64,000 nt of DNA, taken from positions 24,963,930 through 25,027,929 of the forward strand of contig CM063244.1 in the NCBI GenBank assembly GCA_032158295.1, in the 5' to 3' direction. The notes under the pieces were generated by a model. It was not told the DNA's origin. It searched no databases and saw only the letters and a list, made by a program, of their open reading frames with translations. The translations under genes and the position numbers were made by a program. Positions 62,919 to 64,000 of this stretch are shown one piece after another. This stretch comes from Pycnopodia helianthoides. Taxonomy: Eukaryota > Echinodermata > Asteroidea > Forcipulatida > Asteriidae. The first letter of the stretch is position 1, and each line of letters starts with the position of its first letter.

Positions 62919-64000
62919 TTAACTAAGTCAAACTTACACAAAGACAAATACAAGAGTCTTAACAAAGTCAAACTTACACAAAGACAAATACAAGAGTCTT
63001 AACAAAGTCAAACTTACACAAAGACAAATACAAGAGTCTTAACAAAGTCAAACTCACAAAGACAAATACAAGAGTCTTAACAAAGTCAAACTCACAAAGA
63101 CAAATACAAGAGTCTTAACAAAGTCAAACTCACAAAGACAAATACAAGAGTCTTAACAAAGTCAAACTCACAAAGACAAATACAAGAGTCTTAACAAAGT
63201 CAAACTCACAAAGACAAATACAAGAGTCTTAACAAAGTCAAACTCACAAAGACAAATACAAGAGTCTTAACAAAGTCAAACTCACAAAGACAAATACAAG
63301 AGTCTTAACAAAGTCAAACTCACAAAGACAAATACAAGAGTCTTAACAAAGTCAAACTCACAAAGACAAATACAAGAGTCTTAACAAAGTCAAACTCACA
63401 AAGACAAATACAAGAGTCTTAACAAAGTCAAACTCACAAAGACAAATACAAGAGTCTTAACAAAGTCAAACTCACAAAGACAAATACAAGAGTCTTAACA
63501 AAGTCAAACTCACAAAGACAAATACAAGAGTCTTAACAAAGTCAAACTCACAAAGACAAATACAAGAGTCTTAACAAAGTCAAACTCACAAAGACAAATA
63601 CAAGAGTCTTAACAAAGTCAAACTCACAAAGACAAATACAAGAGTCTTAACAAAGTCAAACTCACAAAGACAAATACAAGAGTCTTAACAAAGTCAAACT
63701 CACAAAGACAAATACAAGAGTCTTAACAAAGTCAAACTCACAAAGACAAATACAAGAGTCTTAACGAAGTCAAACTCACAAAGACAAATACAAGAGTCTT
63801 AACAAAGTCAAACTCACAAATACAAATACAAGTCTTAACAAAGTCAAACTCACAAAGACAAATACAAGAGTCTTAACAAAGTCAAACTCACAAAGACAAA
63901 TACAAGAGTCTTAACAAAGTCAAACTCACAAAGACAAATACAAAAGTCTTAATAAAGTCAAACTTACACAAATACAAATACAAGTCTTAACAAAGTCAAA
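62919..64000 (+). repeat. Minisatellite, 38-bp unit, about 28 copies, open at the window edge
   Basis: Unit agtcttaacaaagtcaaact plus cacaaagacaaatacaag. The first unit, gtgagtcttaactaagtcaa, overlaps the exon 39 donor. Early units carry a 2-bp longer form (cttacacaaag). Very homogeneous in the centre. Confidence 0.97.

Overview
This window is animal nuclear DNA. It is AT-rich and intron-rich, with canonical GT-AG splice sites, tRNA-derived SINEs, many TTAA-flanked MITEs and several minisatellites. The repeat families resemble ones I remember from echinoderms, most likely a sea star. That is recollection, not a search result. No bacterial, phage or CRISPR features are present.

I support one protein-coding gene, on the + strand, in 39 coding exons from an ATG at 14804 to 62911, continuing past the right edge. 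I assembled it by hand: 36 of the 38 junctions have compatible phases and unremarkable splice sites. The exceptions are the 9/10 junction (weak donor) and the exon 30-32 block (an apparent frameshift). The model encodes about 2,070 residues: a basic N-terminal tail with an N-myristoylation-type start (MGTGTSK); seven degenerate cupredoxin-like beta-sandwich repeats (exons 2-19) with a W-x-W signature but without the full type-1 copper ligand set; one chitobiase/hexosaminidase C-terminal-like domain (exons 20-21, YTLDGS); an acidic linker; two FN3-like domains (exons 23-26); linkers; a 1.2-kb acidic low-complexity exon with in-frame tandem repeats (exon 29); and five more FN3-like domains (exons 30-39). 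I do not recognise a named orthologue. With no signal peptide or membrane segment seen, it looks like a large cytoplasmic, possibly membrane-tethered, scaffold. That is inference.

Region by region: 1-14.35 kb shows no gene I can defend and holds a 24-bp minisatellite, MITEs, foldback elements and SINE pieces. From 14.35 to 40 kb lie the start codon and the cupredoxin repeats, in introns of 0.2-6.4 kb packed with repeats. From 40 to 43 kb is the chitobiase-like domain, with a foldback element carrying an array of NRF1-type palindromes in the intervening intron. From 44 to 63 kb lie the FN3 domains and the acidic exon. From 62.9 kb to the end is a 38-bp minisatellite that begins at the donor of the last visible exon.

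Most of the non-coding sequence is mobile-element debris. At least six short MITE families end in TTAA, with one clean nested insertion and two pairs sharing a single TTAA. There are also several tRNA-derived SINE families and several near-perfect hairpins. The most unusual structural features are two minisatellite arrays of the same sequence in opposite orientation flanking exons 4-5, and a five-copy tandem duplication of the 3' part of exon 35 with its splice donor.
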